Position numbers and translations under genes: made by a program
DNA from: Sulfurimonas sp.
Lineage (GTDB): Bacteria > Campylobacterota > Campylobacteria > Campylobacterales > Sulfurimonadaceae
DNA length: 64,000 bases
Assembly: GCA_021732045.1 (NCBI GenBank)
Contig: JAKFWK010000003.1
Location: forward strand, 248,001 to 312,000
Direction of reading: 5' to 3'
Part shown: positions 28,557-36,994 of the stretch, in pieces
Position numbering within the stretch: the stretch's first letter is position 1
Layout of the letters: each line of letters begins with the position of its first letter
Notes under the pieces: generated by a model
The model's input: the letters and a program-made list of their open reading frames with translations, nothing else
The model's database searches: none
What the model was told of the DNA's origin: nothing

Positions 28557-29504
28557 ATGGGTGCAAAACATGCTATGGCAACAGCTGAAATTATCAATAA
28601 TGAAAGTACCGAAGAGATAGTTCACAACGATCGAAGAAAATCAAACGAAGAGAATAAGTTAGAAAATAAAAAAAATAGTAAAAAAGAGGAGAGAGTCTCT
28701 GTTTGGGTTAAAAAATCAATTATAGAGTATGAGAAAGAGCTTAAAAATTTACAAATTGAACTATTAAAACTTCAAAACCATGTAAAAGAGAAAGGTTTAA
28801 AAGTTTTAATGATTTTTGAGGGGCGTGATGCGGCAGGCAAAGGTGGGACAATAAAGCGAATTACTGAGCACCTGAATCCTCGTGGTGCCCGTATTGTTGC
28901 TCTTGAGAAGCCATCGGATGTTGAAAAGACACAATGGTATTTTCAGCGCTATACTAAACATCTCCCTGGTGCTGGCGAAATAGTTCTTTTTGATCGTAGT
29001 TGGTACAATCGCGGCGGGGTAGAGCCTGTTATGGGCTTTTGTAGCGAAGAAGAGCATCAAGAATTTTTAAATCATGTTGGTGAATTTGAGAGAATGCTTG
29101 TTAATTCTGGTATTATCTTTTTTAAATTTTATTTTTCCGTTTCTAAAAAAGAGCAAGCTGCTAGATTTAAGGGACGAAAAGTAGATCCACTAAAACAGTT
29201 CAAGCTCTCTCCTGTTGATGCGGCGTCACAAGATTTGTGGGAAAAATATACAGAAGCCAAACGCTCTATGCTTCGCGCTTCACACACTGGAACGGCACCT
29301 TGGATTATCATCCGCTCTGATGATAAGAAAAAAGCCCGTATTAACTGTATAAAGCATATTCTCTCAAACATTTCATATCCATCTAAAACAACATTAGATT
29401 TACATACATCAAGAAAAGTCCTTATCTGGGGAGATGAGGAGATTAAGCTTATGGAGCACGCGGCATCTGTTGATGAGAGTAAAAAAAGAAAGAAAAATAG
29501 ATAA
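28557..29504 (+). CDS. ppk2: Polyphosphate kinase 2
   Basis: 315 residues. PPK2 enzymes transfer phosphate between polyphosphate and nucleotides, favouring GTP or ADP/AMP phosphorylation depending on class. The Walker A-like FEGRDAAGKGGTIKRI (about 87-102), lid arginines in HLNPRGARIVALEKP and the Walker B-like LFDRSWYNRGGVE (about 143-155) are all present. An extra N-terminal charged extension of about 50 residues precedes the core. The gene lies six bases upstream of a SulP transporter gene. Confidence 0.93.
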   Translation: MGAKHAMATAEIINNESTEEIVHNDRRKSNEENKLENKKNSKKEERVSVWVKKSIIEYEKELKNLQIELLKLQNHVKEKGLKVLMIFEGRDAAGKGGTIKRITEHLNPRGARIVALEKPSDVEKTQWYFQRYTKHLPGAGEIVLFDRSWYNRGGVEPVMGFCSEEEHQEFLNHVGEFERMLVNSGIIFFKFYFSVSKKEQAARFKGRKVDPLKQFKLSPVDAASQDLWEKYTEAKRSMLRASHTGTAPWIIIRSDDKKKARINCIKHILSNISYPSKTTLDLHTSRKVLIWGDEEIKLMEHAASVDESKKRKKNR

Positions 29505-29510
29505 ATAGTA

Positions 29511-31706
29511 GTGCTTAAATCAAACAATATTTTAGGTGATTTTTGGGGTGGAACTGCCTCAATGTTGGTTGCACTCCCATCCGCTATTGCTTTTGGAGTA
29601 GTTGTGTATGGGAGTATTGGTGGAAGTTATATCTCTTATAGTGCTATCGCTGGTATTTTAGGCGTAGCGGCACTTGGCATTATTATACCTCTTTTGGGTG
29701 GAACTAGTCGTCTAATCTCAGCTCCAAGTGCTCCTGCCGCAGCTGTTTTATCTGCCTTTGTTCTAGAGTCTGTGGCTCTTGGAATTGACTCATCTGTGAT
29801 TTTTATCTCATTGATGCTTGTGGCACTTCTTGCTGGAATATTTCAGGTTTTATTTGGTTATGTTGGTTTGGGGCGACTGATTAAATATATCCCTTTTCCT
29901 GTTGTTAGTGGCTATTTGAGTGGCGTAGGTCTTTACATTATTGCATCTCAAATGCCAAAGTTTTTAGGGGTGCCTATAGAGTGGCATTTTCTGCGTAGCT
30001 TGCAGTCGCCTCAAATGTGGCAATGGCAGAGTATTGTTGTGGGTTTTGTCACCATGCTTACTATGCTTTATGGTCATAAAATACTCCGCACTATTCCTCC
30101 TGTAATTAGCGCTTTAACTACAGGTTTACTAACCTATTTTTCGCTTGCTATTTTTGACTCATCTCTCTTGCAACCCAACAACGCTTTTGTAATAGGCGAG
30201 CTTGGAGGAAGTGGTGGAATGGATTTTTTTGCTCTGTTTGTTGAGCGCTTTAGATCCATCTCTCTTATTACTTGGGATAATTTAATGCTTCTTATTTTCC
30301 CAGCACTAACACTGGCTACTCTGCTCTCAATAGACACTTTAAAGACTTGTATTGTTTTAGACTCAATGACTCACTCGTTTCATGACTCCAATAAAGAGTT
30401 GATTGCACAAGGCTCAGGCAATATTACAGCATCACTTATTGGTGGAATGCCCGGTTCTGGAACTATGGGGCCAACCATGATTAATCTCTCTAGTGGAGCC
30501 TCATCTAGCCTTTCGGCCTTTGTTGAGGGAGTAATGTCAATCGTTGTGTTTGTTCTGCTGGGCGCTTTTGTTGGATGGATTCCAGTAGCAACACTTGCAG
30601 GGATATTGATAGTTGTTGGCTTTAGGATGATTGATAAAAATAGTGCAAGACTTCTTCGTTCACAAAAAACAATTTTTGATTTTTTTATCATTATATCTGT
30701 TGCTATTACTGCGCTAAAAGTAAGTTTAATAGCGGCTACTGGAGTTGGCTTAGCGCTTGCAGCTGTTTTGTATATCATACAACAAATTGGTACTTCGATT
30801 GTATATCGCAAGCAAGATGGCAGTGAAGTAAAAAGTAAAATAGTGCGCTCAGAAGAAGAAGAGTCTTTCTTGAGTAAAAATAGTAGTGAATTTTCACTAT
30901 ATAAGCTTCATGGAGCACTTTTCTTTGGAACAGCAAACCAGCTTTATTTGGCATTAAAGCAAGACCTGCAACATAAAAAATATATTATTTTAGATATGAA
31001 GCGAGTTCAAAGTGTAGATTTAACTGCAGCCCATATTCTTCTGCAAATCAAAGATATACTTCATGATAGAGGAGGTTATTTATTGCTCTCAAGACTGCCT
31101 CATAAGCTTCCTACTGGAGATGATGTTGAGAATTATTTTAACCAAGTCGGTCTTCTTAAGCATCTAAGTCCCATTATGGTATTTGATGATTTGGACGATG
31201 CGATAGAGTGGGCCAAAGAGAGGATAATCAAGGAGCACACATTTGAGAAAAAAAATGAAACCATTCTTGAGCTTAGTGATTTTGAATTTTTTAAAGGACG
31301 CAATGAAGACACTATGATAGAAATTCAAAATATAGTTGAAGAGAAATCATTTCACAAAGGAGATATAGTGTATAAAGCTGGAGATTTAGATGGAGGTATA
31401 TTTTTGATACGCAAAGGATCCATTCGTATAATGCTCCCATTCGATGATCAAAAGAGTGTTCATCTCAACACGCTGGGACAAGGAAACTTTTTTGGAGAAT
31501 TCTCATTTTTAGAGGGCAGTCCACACTATACTACTTCTATTGCGACCACAGATACTCATCTTTTTATGATTTCGCGCAACGCTTTTAAAAAACTCTCAGT
31601 AGAACACAAAAAAGCATCTCTGCATTTTATGGACGCTTTAGCCACTGAGCTTGCAACACGACTTAGAGAAGCTCGTATGGAGCTCGGTGTAGAGTATGAT
31701 GTCTAG
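29511..31706 (+). CDS. SulP-family anion transporter with STAS and cyclic-nucleotide-binding domains
   Basis: 731 residues with a GTG start. Residues about 5-410 form the SulP membrane domain with 12 or more helices (GLYIIASQMPKFLGVP, PGSGTMGP). A STAS domain follows at about 455-560, with the strand KYIILDMKRVQSVDLTAAH. A C-terminal cNMP-binding-like domain lies at about 600-715 (GDIVYKAGDLDGGIFLIRKG, LGQGNFFGEFSFLEG). SulP proteins move sulfate, bicarbonate or similar anions. The C-terminal fusion suggests control by a nucleotide ligand, although the phosphate-binding motif is only partly canonical (FGEFSFLEGSPHYTT has no RxA). Confidence 0.85.
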   Translation: MLKSNNILGDFWGGTASMLVALPSAIAFGVVVYGSIGGSYISYSAIAGILGVAALGIIIPLLGGTSRLISAPSAPAAAVLSAFVLESVALGIDSSVIFISLMLVALLAGIFQVLFGYVGLGRLIKYIPFPVVSGYLSGVGLYIIASQMPKFLGVPIEWHFLRSLQSPQMWQWQSIVVGFVTMLTMLYGHKILRTIPPVISALTTGLLTYFSLAIFDSSLLQPNNAFVIGELGGSGGMDFFALFVERFRSISLITWDNLMLLIFPALTLATLLSIDTLKTCIVLDSMTHSFHDSNKELIAQGSGNITASLIGGMPGSGTMGPTMINLSSGASSSLSAFVEGVMSIVVFVLLGAFVGWIPVATLAGILIVVGFRMIDKNSARLLRSQKTIFDFFIIISVAITALKVSLIAATGVGLALAAVLYIIQQIGTSIVYRKQDGSEVKSKIVRSEEEESFLSKNSSEFSLYKLHGALFFGTANQLYLALKQDLQHKKYIILDMKRVQSVDLTAAHILLQIKDILHDRGGYLLLSRLPHKLPTGDDVENYFNQVGLLKHLSPIMVFDDLDDAIEWAKERIIKEHTFEKKNETILELSDFEFFKGRNEDTMIEIQNIVEEKSFHKGDIVYKAGDLDGGIFLIRKGSIRIMLPFDDQKSVHLNTLGQGNFFGEFSFLEGSPHYTTSIATTDTHLFMISRNAFKKLSVEHKKASLHFMDALATELATRLREARMELGVEYDV

Positions 31707-31736
31707 AGAATTTTAAATTATTTTGACAGAAGGTAA

Positions 31737-32078
31737 TTATCTACCTCTGCCACCACCGTTGCCCATTCCGCTGCCCATTCCAGCGCCTGAATTTTGGTTC
31801 ATTCTTTTTGGCGTTCTATTTTCTGGACGCTTATTAAACTTCTCTTGTTGCTCTTTTGTCATCTCTTTTTGACGACTCATTAGCTCATCGTGAAGTTGAT
31901 TTCGCTCTTGTTTGGAAGTTATTGTCCCTCGTTTTTCTAGTAGTTCATCAGTGCTCATCTGTTTAAAACGATTTTGGACCTCACTTTTAACTTGCTCTTG
32001 GGTAGTTGTAACAACTTCTGCTAAAACAACAGTAGAAGAGACAGCTAAAGCCAATAAAACAGTAGGTAGAATTTTCAT
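31737..32078 (-). CDS. Small exported DUF1104-like protein
   Basis: 113 residues with an AAGGAG ribosome-binding site and a clear signal peptide (cleavage after VVLA). The middle part (DELLEKRGTITSKQERNQLHDEL) resembles DUF1104 proteins of Campylobacterota, which pair a STEEL-type helix with a second helix. The end is low-complexity Gly, Met and Arg. It is convergent with the SulP gene. Function unknown; the family call is tentative. Confidence 0.6.
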   Translation of the reverse strand: MKILPTVLLALAVSSTVVLAEVVTTTQEQVKSEVQNRFKQMSTDELLEKRGTITSKQERNQLHDELMSRQKEMTKEQQEKFNKRPENRTPKRMNQNSGAGMGSGMGNGGGRGR

Positions 32079-32232
32079 GTAACACTCCTTAAGATAGTTT
32101 TGACTATTGTAATGTAAAAATGTTAAAAAATATCAATAATTTTAAATAAACACTGTTTTTTTATTTCTAGTATGAAAGTAATATAACTTTTGATTTTTTT
32201 AATCACATTCAATTATAGAATTTAAATCAACT

Positions 32233-33132
32233 TTGGCTAAAATAACAATAAACTACTTAACAAGGGCAATTTTGCAAGGATTTATCAAAAAACTTAGAGA
32301 TTTAAACGAGTTGGTAATGTTTAAACACTCTATCTTTTCACTTCCATTTATCTTTATTGCAATGGTTGTTGCAAAGAATGGTTGGTTTGGTTTTACTCTT
32401 TTATTGCTAGGGATTTTAGCGGCAATCACTGCTAGAAACTTTGCTATGGGACTAAACAGATATGCCGACAGAGATATAGATGCTCAAAATCCACGAACCT
32501 CTTCAAGACCAAATGTTGATGGAAGACTAAGTGCTTTAACTATTTTAATTTTTAACTCGATAAACGCTATTGCTTTTATTGGCGTTGCTTACTTTATAAA
32601 CCCTCTTGCCTTTTATCTAAGTTTTCCAATCCTTGTAGTTTTAGGGAGCTACTCATACTTTAAGAGATTTTCATCTTTAGCCCATATTATCCTAGGTGTA
32701 TCGCTTGGATTAGCACCAATTGCTGGAGTTGTGGCGGTCCTCTCAGAGGTAACACCTTGGTCTGTAATGCTTAGTCTTGGCGTTGTTTTTTGGGTTGCGG
32801 GATTTGATTTGCTCTACTCACTTCAAGATATGGATTTTGATAGAGAAAAAGGACTGCATTCGATTCCATCAAAATATGGCGCGCGCATAACACTTCTTCT
32901 CTCATCCTTGTTCCACATCTCGACAATATTTTTCTGGGCCATGTTTGTTTGGATGGCAAATCTTGGGATTTTTGCATACACTGCGGTTATTCTTAGCGCT
33001 ATTATGTTGAGTTATGAGCACTATCTTGTTAGAAAAGATTTCACAAAGATAGATCGTGCTTTTTTTACTGTAAATGGCTATCTTGGGATAGTTTTTTTTA
33101 TTTTAATAATTATAGATAGGATGGTTTCATGA
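32233..33132 (+). CDS. mqnP: UbiA-family prenyltransferase (MqnP-like, menaquinone biosynthesis)
   Basis: 299 residues from TTG at 32233. Membrane prenyltransferase with eight or nine helices and the Asp-rich motifs NRYADRDIDAQNPRT (about 76-90) and SLQDMDFDREKG (about 197-208). Campylobacterota make menaquinone by the futalosine route, where such an enzyme attaches the isoprenoid tail. The start is uncertain: a -10-like TATAGA lies only 14 bases before 32233, and a second TTG at 32272 has AAGGG five bases upstream, so the true protein may begin there. First gene of a run leading to ftsW and murG. Confidence 0.85.
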   Translation: MAKITINYLTRAILQGFIKKLRDLNELVMFKHSIFSLPFIFIAMVVAKNGWFGFTLLLLGILAAITARNFAMGLNRYADRDIDAQNPRTSSRPNVDGRLSALTILIFNSINAIAFIGVAYFINPLAFYLSFPILVVLGSYSYFKRFSSLAHIILGVSLGLAPIAGVVAVLSEVTPWSVMLSLGVVFWVAGFDLLYSLQDMDFDREKGLHSIPSKYGARITLLLSSLFHISTIFFWAMFVWMANLGIFAYTAVILSAIMLSYEHYLVRKDFTKIDRAFFTVNGYLGIVFFILIIIDRMVS

Positions 33133-33650
33133 ATATTCATTTGGTTGAAGCACCCGTTGGCTTGCTTTTTAGTGAAGTTAGTGTAAATGAAGATGAGTAC
33201 TTGAAAGAGTATCATCACTTAAACGATAGCGAAAACAACGCGATATCGCATTGGTTAAGACAAGCAAGGGCAAAAGGAGATACAACAGAAACGGATCCAG
33301 TTTTGCTTAATCTTATCCTTGAACTTCATAGAAAAGTTGATTCTTTAGAGAGATTTTTAAAAAATGAAGAGCCAAAAAGAGTGCCACTAGCAAAATCAAC
33401 AACAATAGAATCTATTGGATTTGAACACTTCAAAATAAAAGAGGATATTTTTAAAGAGGGTGTGAGCTACTACGGCAGAGTGGATATGCCAACTTATCCA
33501 AAAAGAGATATAGCTATTTTCTTCGTAGCTATGGACAAATCCCTTGCAAAAATAACTAAAATACATGACGGAGATGAGAGAGAGTGGAGTGCTTATCTTA
33601 CATCAAGAGAGAGAGCTCTTATTCGTGAAGCAAAAGAGAACTTAAGATGA
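33129..33650 (+). CDS. Conserved hypothetical protein, possibly a divergent PilZ-like domain
   Basis: 173 residues, overlapping the upstream and downstream genes by ATGA in both cases. The N-terminal half is helical and charged. The C-terminal half has a strand pattern (IESIGFEHFK, GVSYYGRVDM, DIAIFFVAM) that could be a divergent PilZ-like barrel, but the RxxxR and DxSxxG motifs needed for cyclic-di-GMP are not there. No signal peptide or membrane span. Function unknown. Confidence 0.6.
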   Translation: MNIHLVEAPVGLLFSEVSVNEDEYLKEYHHLNDSENNAISHWLRQARAKGDTTETDPVLLNLILELHRKVDSLERFLKNEEPKRVPLAKSTTIESIGFEHFKIKEDIFKEGVSYYGRVDMPTYPKRDIAIFFVAMDKSLAKITKIHDGDEREWSAYLTSRERALIREAKENLR

Positions 33651-34162
33651 ATATAGCTGTTGGAGCAGAGCACCTTATAGTTGTTATGTCGGCTATAATT
33701 TTGTATCTTATCTACTATGTCTATACAAAAGATTCAGAATATAGCAAAAATATCCGCACAGTTGCATCACTAACAGAAGAGTTAAATAGAGAAATATTCT
33801 ATCTAAAGAAAAAAGTAACAGAGACGCAGGAGAGCATAAAAATAGGTTCTGGACGAATGAGCGATGAAGATATTTATCAAGAGGTTGAGAGAACTGTTTA
33901 TGATATGGTAAAGCCTCTTGCAGTTGGACTAAAACGCCTAGAAGATAGTGTTCTTAAGATTGATGAGCAGATTGAATCAAGAATCTCATCTTTAGAGAGT
34001 GGTGTTAAGCAGATATCATTTCCAACTTCTATACATGCAAAAGATGATGAAAAAGTTATCTCACTCTTTAAGAGAGGTATTGATCTTGACAGCATCTCAA
34101 GAGAGCTTCATATATCCAAAGCAGAAGTTGAATTTGTGCTAAAAATAAATAAGATTAAGTAA
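33647..34162 (+). CDS. Membrane-anchored coiled-coil protein with C-terminal HTH-like segment
   Basis: 171 residues. One transmembrane helix (about 7-25) is followed by a long coiled coil (about 35-115) and a short C-terminal helix-turn-helix-like piece (FKRGIDLDSISRELHISKAEVEFVLKI is the region; about 143-168). The architecture suggests an inner-membrane protein with a cytosolic coiled coil. It is tightly linked to ftsW and murG, so a cell-envelope role is possible but not shown. Confidence 0.6.
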   Translation: MNIAVGAEHLIVVMSAIILYLIYYVYTKDSEYSKNIRTVASLTEELNREIFYLKKKVTETQESIKIGSGRMSDEDIYQEVERTVYDMVKPLAVGLKRLEDSVLKIDEQIESRISSLESGVKQISFPTSIHAKDDEKVISLFKRGIDLDSISRELHISKAEVEFVLKINKIK

Positions 34163-34167
34163 CAGCA

Positions 34168-35331
34168 GTGGCGGATAGAAAGCTCTTTGCGTTAGTTTGT
34201 GTCTTGATTGGCATAAGTGTTCTCTTGACATACTCCCTAAGCGTATATTTTACAATTTTTAGTGGAGTTGGTGAGTTTCACTTTGCTATTAGACAGTTTA
34301 TTTTTGGGACTATAAGTATTTTTATAATGTGGTCTTTAGCCCAAGGTGACCCAGATAGACATCTCTCCCCTGTCGGCTTTACACTTTTTATAGGCTCTGC
34401 ATTTCTTATGATTATAATGCCATTTTTGCCAGATTTTTTGGTTACGGCAGTTGGTGGAGCAAAGAGATGGATAAAAGTTTTTGGATTCTCACTCGCACCA
34501 GTTGAGTTTTTTAAGGTTGGGTTTGTTTACTTTTTAGCATGGAGTTTCTCAAGAAAACTTGGCCACCACGGCGATATGGGAATAAAAGAGGAGTTTATAA
34601 GATTTGCTCCATATGGAATCGTTTTTATTGGCGCTATGTTTGTTATAGCATTTGTTCAAAACGATTTAGGTCAAGTTGTTGTTCTTGGGCTTACTCTTTT
34701 GTTTATGCTTATGTTTGCAGGAAGCAGTTTTAGATTTTTCCTCTCACTCCTTTTGGGTGCGCTCCTCTTTTTCCTATTTTTTATCTTCACAGCAGAACAT
34801 AGAATATTACGCATAAAATCATGGTGGGCATTGGCGCAAAATAGCGTCTTAGATATGCTTCCGGCGCGATTAGCAACCGCACTTAGGGTTCCGACAGAAG
34901 TTGAACCTTATCAGATTGGACACTCGCTAAATGCTATCCATAATGGAGGACTCTTTGGTACTGGTGTTGCAAATGGAACATTTAAACTCGGATTTTTAAG
35001 CGAGGTTCATACCGACTTCGTTTTGGCAGGATTAGCTGAAGAGTTTGGTTTTGCTGGAGTTCTTTTTGTGACATTTCTTTTTATGTGGATGCTGCAGAGA
35101 ATCTTTAAAATCGCAAATCGCACAAGAAGCTCGTCAACATATCTTTTTAGTATAGGCATTGGACTTCTTTTAGCATTCGCATTTTTGGTAAACGCATACG
35201 GTATAAGCGGAATCACTCCGATTAAGGGTATTTCGGTTCCGTTTTTAAGTTATGGAGGCTCTGCTGTTATGGCGGCATCTTTTGGAATAGGAATGATTCT
35301 GATGGCTTCTAAAAAAGCGAAAATGGAGTAA
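34168..35331 (+). CDS. ftsW: Septal peptidoglycan glycosyltransferase FtsW
   Basis: 387 residues with a GTG start and ten transmembrane helices (SEDS family). SEDS enzymes polymerise lipid II. Visible motifs are GGAKRWI, NDLGQVVVLG, the HSLNAIHNGGLFGTG loop and the C-terminal GISVPFLSYGGSAV. FtsW was chosen over RodA because the gene lies six bases upstream of murG, as in division clusters. Confidence 0.88.
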   Translation: MADRKLFALVCVLIGISVLLTYSLSVYFTIFSGVGEFHFAIRQFIFGTISIFIMWSLAQGDPDRHLSPVGFTLFIGSAFLMIIMPFLPDFLVTAVGGAKRWIKVFGFSLAPVEFFKVGFVYFLAWSFSRKLGHHGDMGIKEEFIRFAPYGIVFIGAMFVIAFVQNDLGQVVVLGLTLLFMLMFAGSSFRFFLSLLLGALLFFLFFIFTAEHRILRIKSWWALAQNSVLDMLPARLATALRVPTEVEPYQIGHSLNAIHNGGLFGTGVANGTFKLGFLSEVHTDFVLAGLAEEFGFAGVLFVTFLFMWMLQRIFKIANRTRSSSTYLFSIGIGLLLAFAFLVNAYGISGITPIKGISVPFLSYGGSAVMAASFGIGMILMASKKAKME

Positions 35332-35337
35332 TTTTAC

Positions 35338-36357
35338 ATGAAGTTATGTATAACGGGTGGCGGAACTGGTGGACATTTAGCAGTCGCAGAAGCTCTTGCT
35401 AACGCAGCTGTTGAAAATGGGCTTGAAGTGATTTTTATAGGCTCAACAAGCGGACAAGATAGAGACTACTTTGGCTCCCACAACTCATTTACTCACACTT
35501 ATTTTCTGGGTACTACGGGCGTTGTAAACCAAAGAGGCTTTGCTAAAGTAAAAGCGCTTTGGAGAGTCATAAAGGCTTTTTTCATCTCCAGAAAACTGTT
35601 AAAAAAACATGGCATTGGTGCTACTTATAGCGTTGGTGGTTTCTCGGCAGCTCCTGCATCGTTCGCATCCATTAGTAGAGGCATCCCGCTTTTTATACAT
35701 GAACAAAATGCAGTTGAGGGGAGACTAAACTCACTTTTAAAGCCTTTTAGCAAAAGATTTATAAGTGCGTATGATGAAAAGTCACCAATCAAAGGCTACC
35801 CAGTTAAAGAGGAGTTTTTTGAACTCGCCAGAACTAGGCAAGAGATAAAAACAGTTATATTCCTTGGGGGTTCTTTAGGAGCAAAGAGTATAAATGATTT
35901 GGCTTTGAGTGTTGCTGTTGAACTTAGAGATTTAGAGATTAAGATTATTCATCAAACAGGCAAAATAGATTTTGATAGAGTTAAAAATGAGTATGACAAA
36001 CTTGGTGTTGAGGTGGAGTTATACGCCTTTACAAAAGAGATGCCACAGTTGATGTCAAAGGCTGATTTGGCAGTTAGCCGCTCAGGTGCAAGCACTCTTT
36101 GGGAGCTTTGCGCAAATGGTCTGCCAGCCCTTTTTATCCCATATCCACATGCTGCATCTGACCATCAATACTACAACGCAAGATTTATAGTCGATAATAA
36201 CATGGGCTGGTGCCAAAGAGAGGGCTCGGACATAAAGTCACTTTTTATCTCACTTTTACATGAAAATCTTTTGCAAAAAAGCAGAGCACTGCAAGAGCAC
36301 TCAGAAAAAGCCATAGCGCAAAAGATGATTTTAGATCTTATTTCACAAGAGGAGTAG
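35338..36357 (+). CDS. murG: UDP-GlcNAc:lipid I GlcNAc transferase MurG
   Basis: 339 residues. MurG converts lipid I to lipid II on the inner face of the membrane. The glycine loop ITGGGTGGHLA at the N-terminus, SVGGFSAAP, HEQNAVEG, LGGSLGAKSIN and the GT-B donor-site region SRSGASTLWELCANGLPALF-IPYPHAASDHQ are all recognisable. It is part of the ftsW run. Confidence 0.95.
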   Translation: MKLCITGGGTGGHLAVAEALANAAVENGLEVIFIGSTSGQDRDYFGSHNSFTHTYFLGTTGVVNQRGFAKVKALWRVIKAFFISRKLLKKHGIGATYSVGGFSAAPASFASISRGIPLFIHEQNAVEGRLNSLLKPFSKRFISAYDEKSPIKGYPVKEEFFELARTRQEIKTVIFLGGSLGAKSINDLALSVAVELRDLEIKIIHQTGKIDFDRVKNEYDKLGVEVELYAFTKEMPQLMSKADLAVSRSGASTLWELCANGLPALFIPYPHAASDHQYYNARFIVDNNMGWCQREGSDIKSLFISLLHENLLQKSRALQEHSEKAIAQKMILDLISQEE

Positions 36358-36360
36358 ATT

Positions 36361-36825
36361 TTGAACCATTTAGACTATATGTTTCATCAAGGTTTTTTTA
36401 ATACCAGAGCGCCATTTTTTATGGATATGGTAACTTTTATAGTCTCTTTGTTACCACTTCTAGTAGCAACTGCCATCTGGTTTGCCAGAAAAAGACAGTA
36501 TAAAGCTCATATCTTTGCCCAGATACTTATATTTGCTTTTTCAGTTATCGTGCTAACATATTTTGAGTATGGAGTAAGAGTAAGTGGTGGATTCAACTCT
36601 TTTATGGAAGGTAGCGGTGTTTCACATAGTTACGCTTCCGTTGTTCTTGTTTTTCATATTGTCATATCTTCAATAACGCTTATTTTATGGGCAGCTACTA
36701 TCTTTTTATCCAAGAAAATGCTACAATCAAAAAAGCACAAAAAAGCTGGACTCATAACATTTTCAGGAGTTGTTCTTACATCCCTGACTGGTATATGGGT
36801 CTATTTTTTGATGTTTGTATACTAG
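36361..36825 (+). CDS. DUF420-like four-helix membrane protein
   Basis: 154 residues, TTG start with GGAG six bases upstream. Four transmembrane helices are visible, with conserved polar positions of the DUF420 family: an early H-x-x-F-N-T region, an EYG in helix 2 and HIVIS in helix 3. DUF420 proteins (such as CtaM of Gram-positive bacteria) help cytochrome oxidase maturation; whether this holds here is open. It is cotranscribed with murG, and its stop lies at the left edge of repeat copy B. Confidence 0.6.
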   Translation: MNHLDYMFHQGFFNTRAPFFMDMVTFIVSLLPLLVATAIWFARKRQYKAHIFAQILIFAFSVIVLTYFEYGVRVSGGFNSFMEGSGVSHSYASVVLVFHIVISSITLILWAATIFLSKKMLQSKKHKKAGLITFSGVVLTSLTGIWVYFLMFVY

Positions 36826-36972
36826 TTGATATTATGCACTAAAGCAAATAAGTCCGTTTTAGTGGGAGGGACGCATAGTCCATTCCAACCCCCTAAAGCC
36901 ACGAAAAACAAGTTTTTTGAGAATCATTAGGTCTATTTATGAACTTTTTATAAAAGTGCATAATATCAACTA
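36823..36972 (+). repeat. Structured intergenic element, copy B, with 18-bp terminal inverted repeats
   Basis: A 150-base unit is bounded by TAGTTGATATTATGCACT (36823-36840) and its exact reverse complement (36955-36972). Inside, the left arm 36837-36845 pairs with the middle arm 36856-36864 (nine pairs, loop AAATAAGTCC). The middle arm can instead pair with the right arm 36889-36899, closing a hairpin GGAC/GTCC with loop GCATA (36869-36881). The order of arms and the conserved AATAAGTCC and CCAACCCC match copy A. It resembles a MITE or REP-type unit with an RNA-like core. The left repeat overlaps the stop codon of the DUF420-like gene. Confidence 0.72.
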
Positions 36973-36994
36973 AATCAACTAAATGGAGCTTAAG

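Noticed and set aside
30380..30811. 143-codon open frame opposite the SulP gene
   Set aside because: It lies fully inside a clear membrane-transporter gene, with no ribosome-binding site or family motif.
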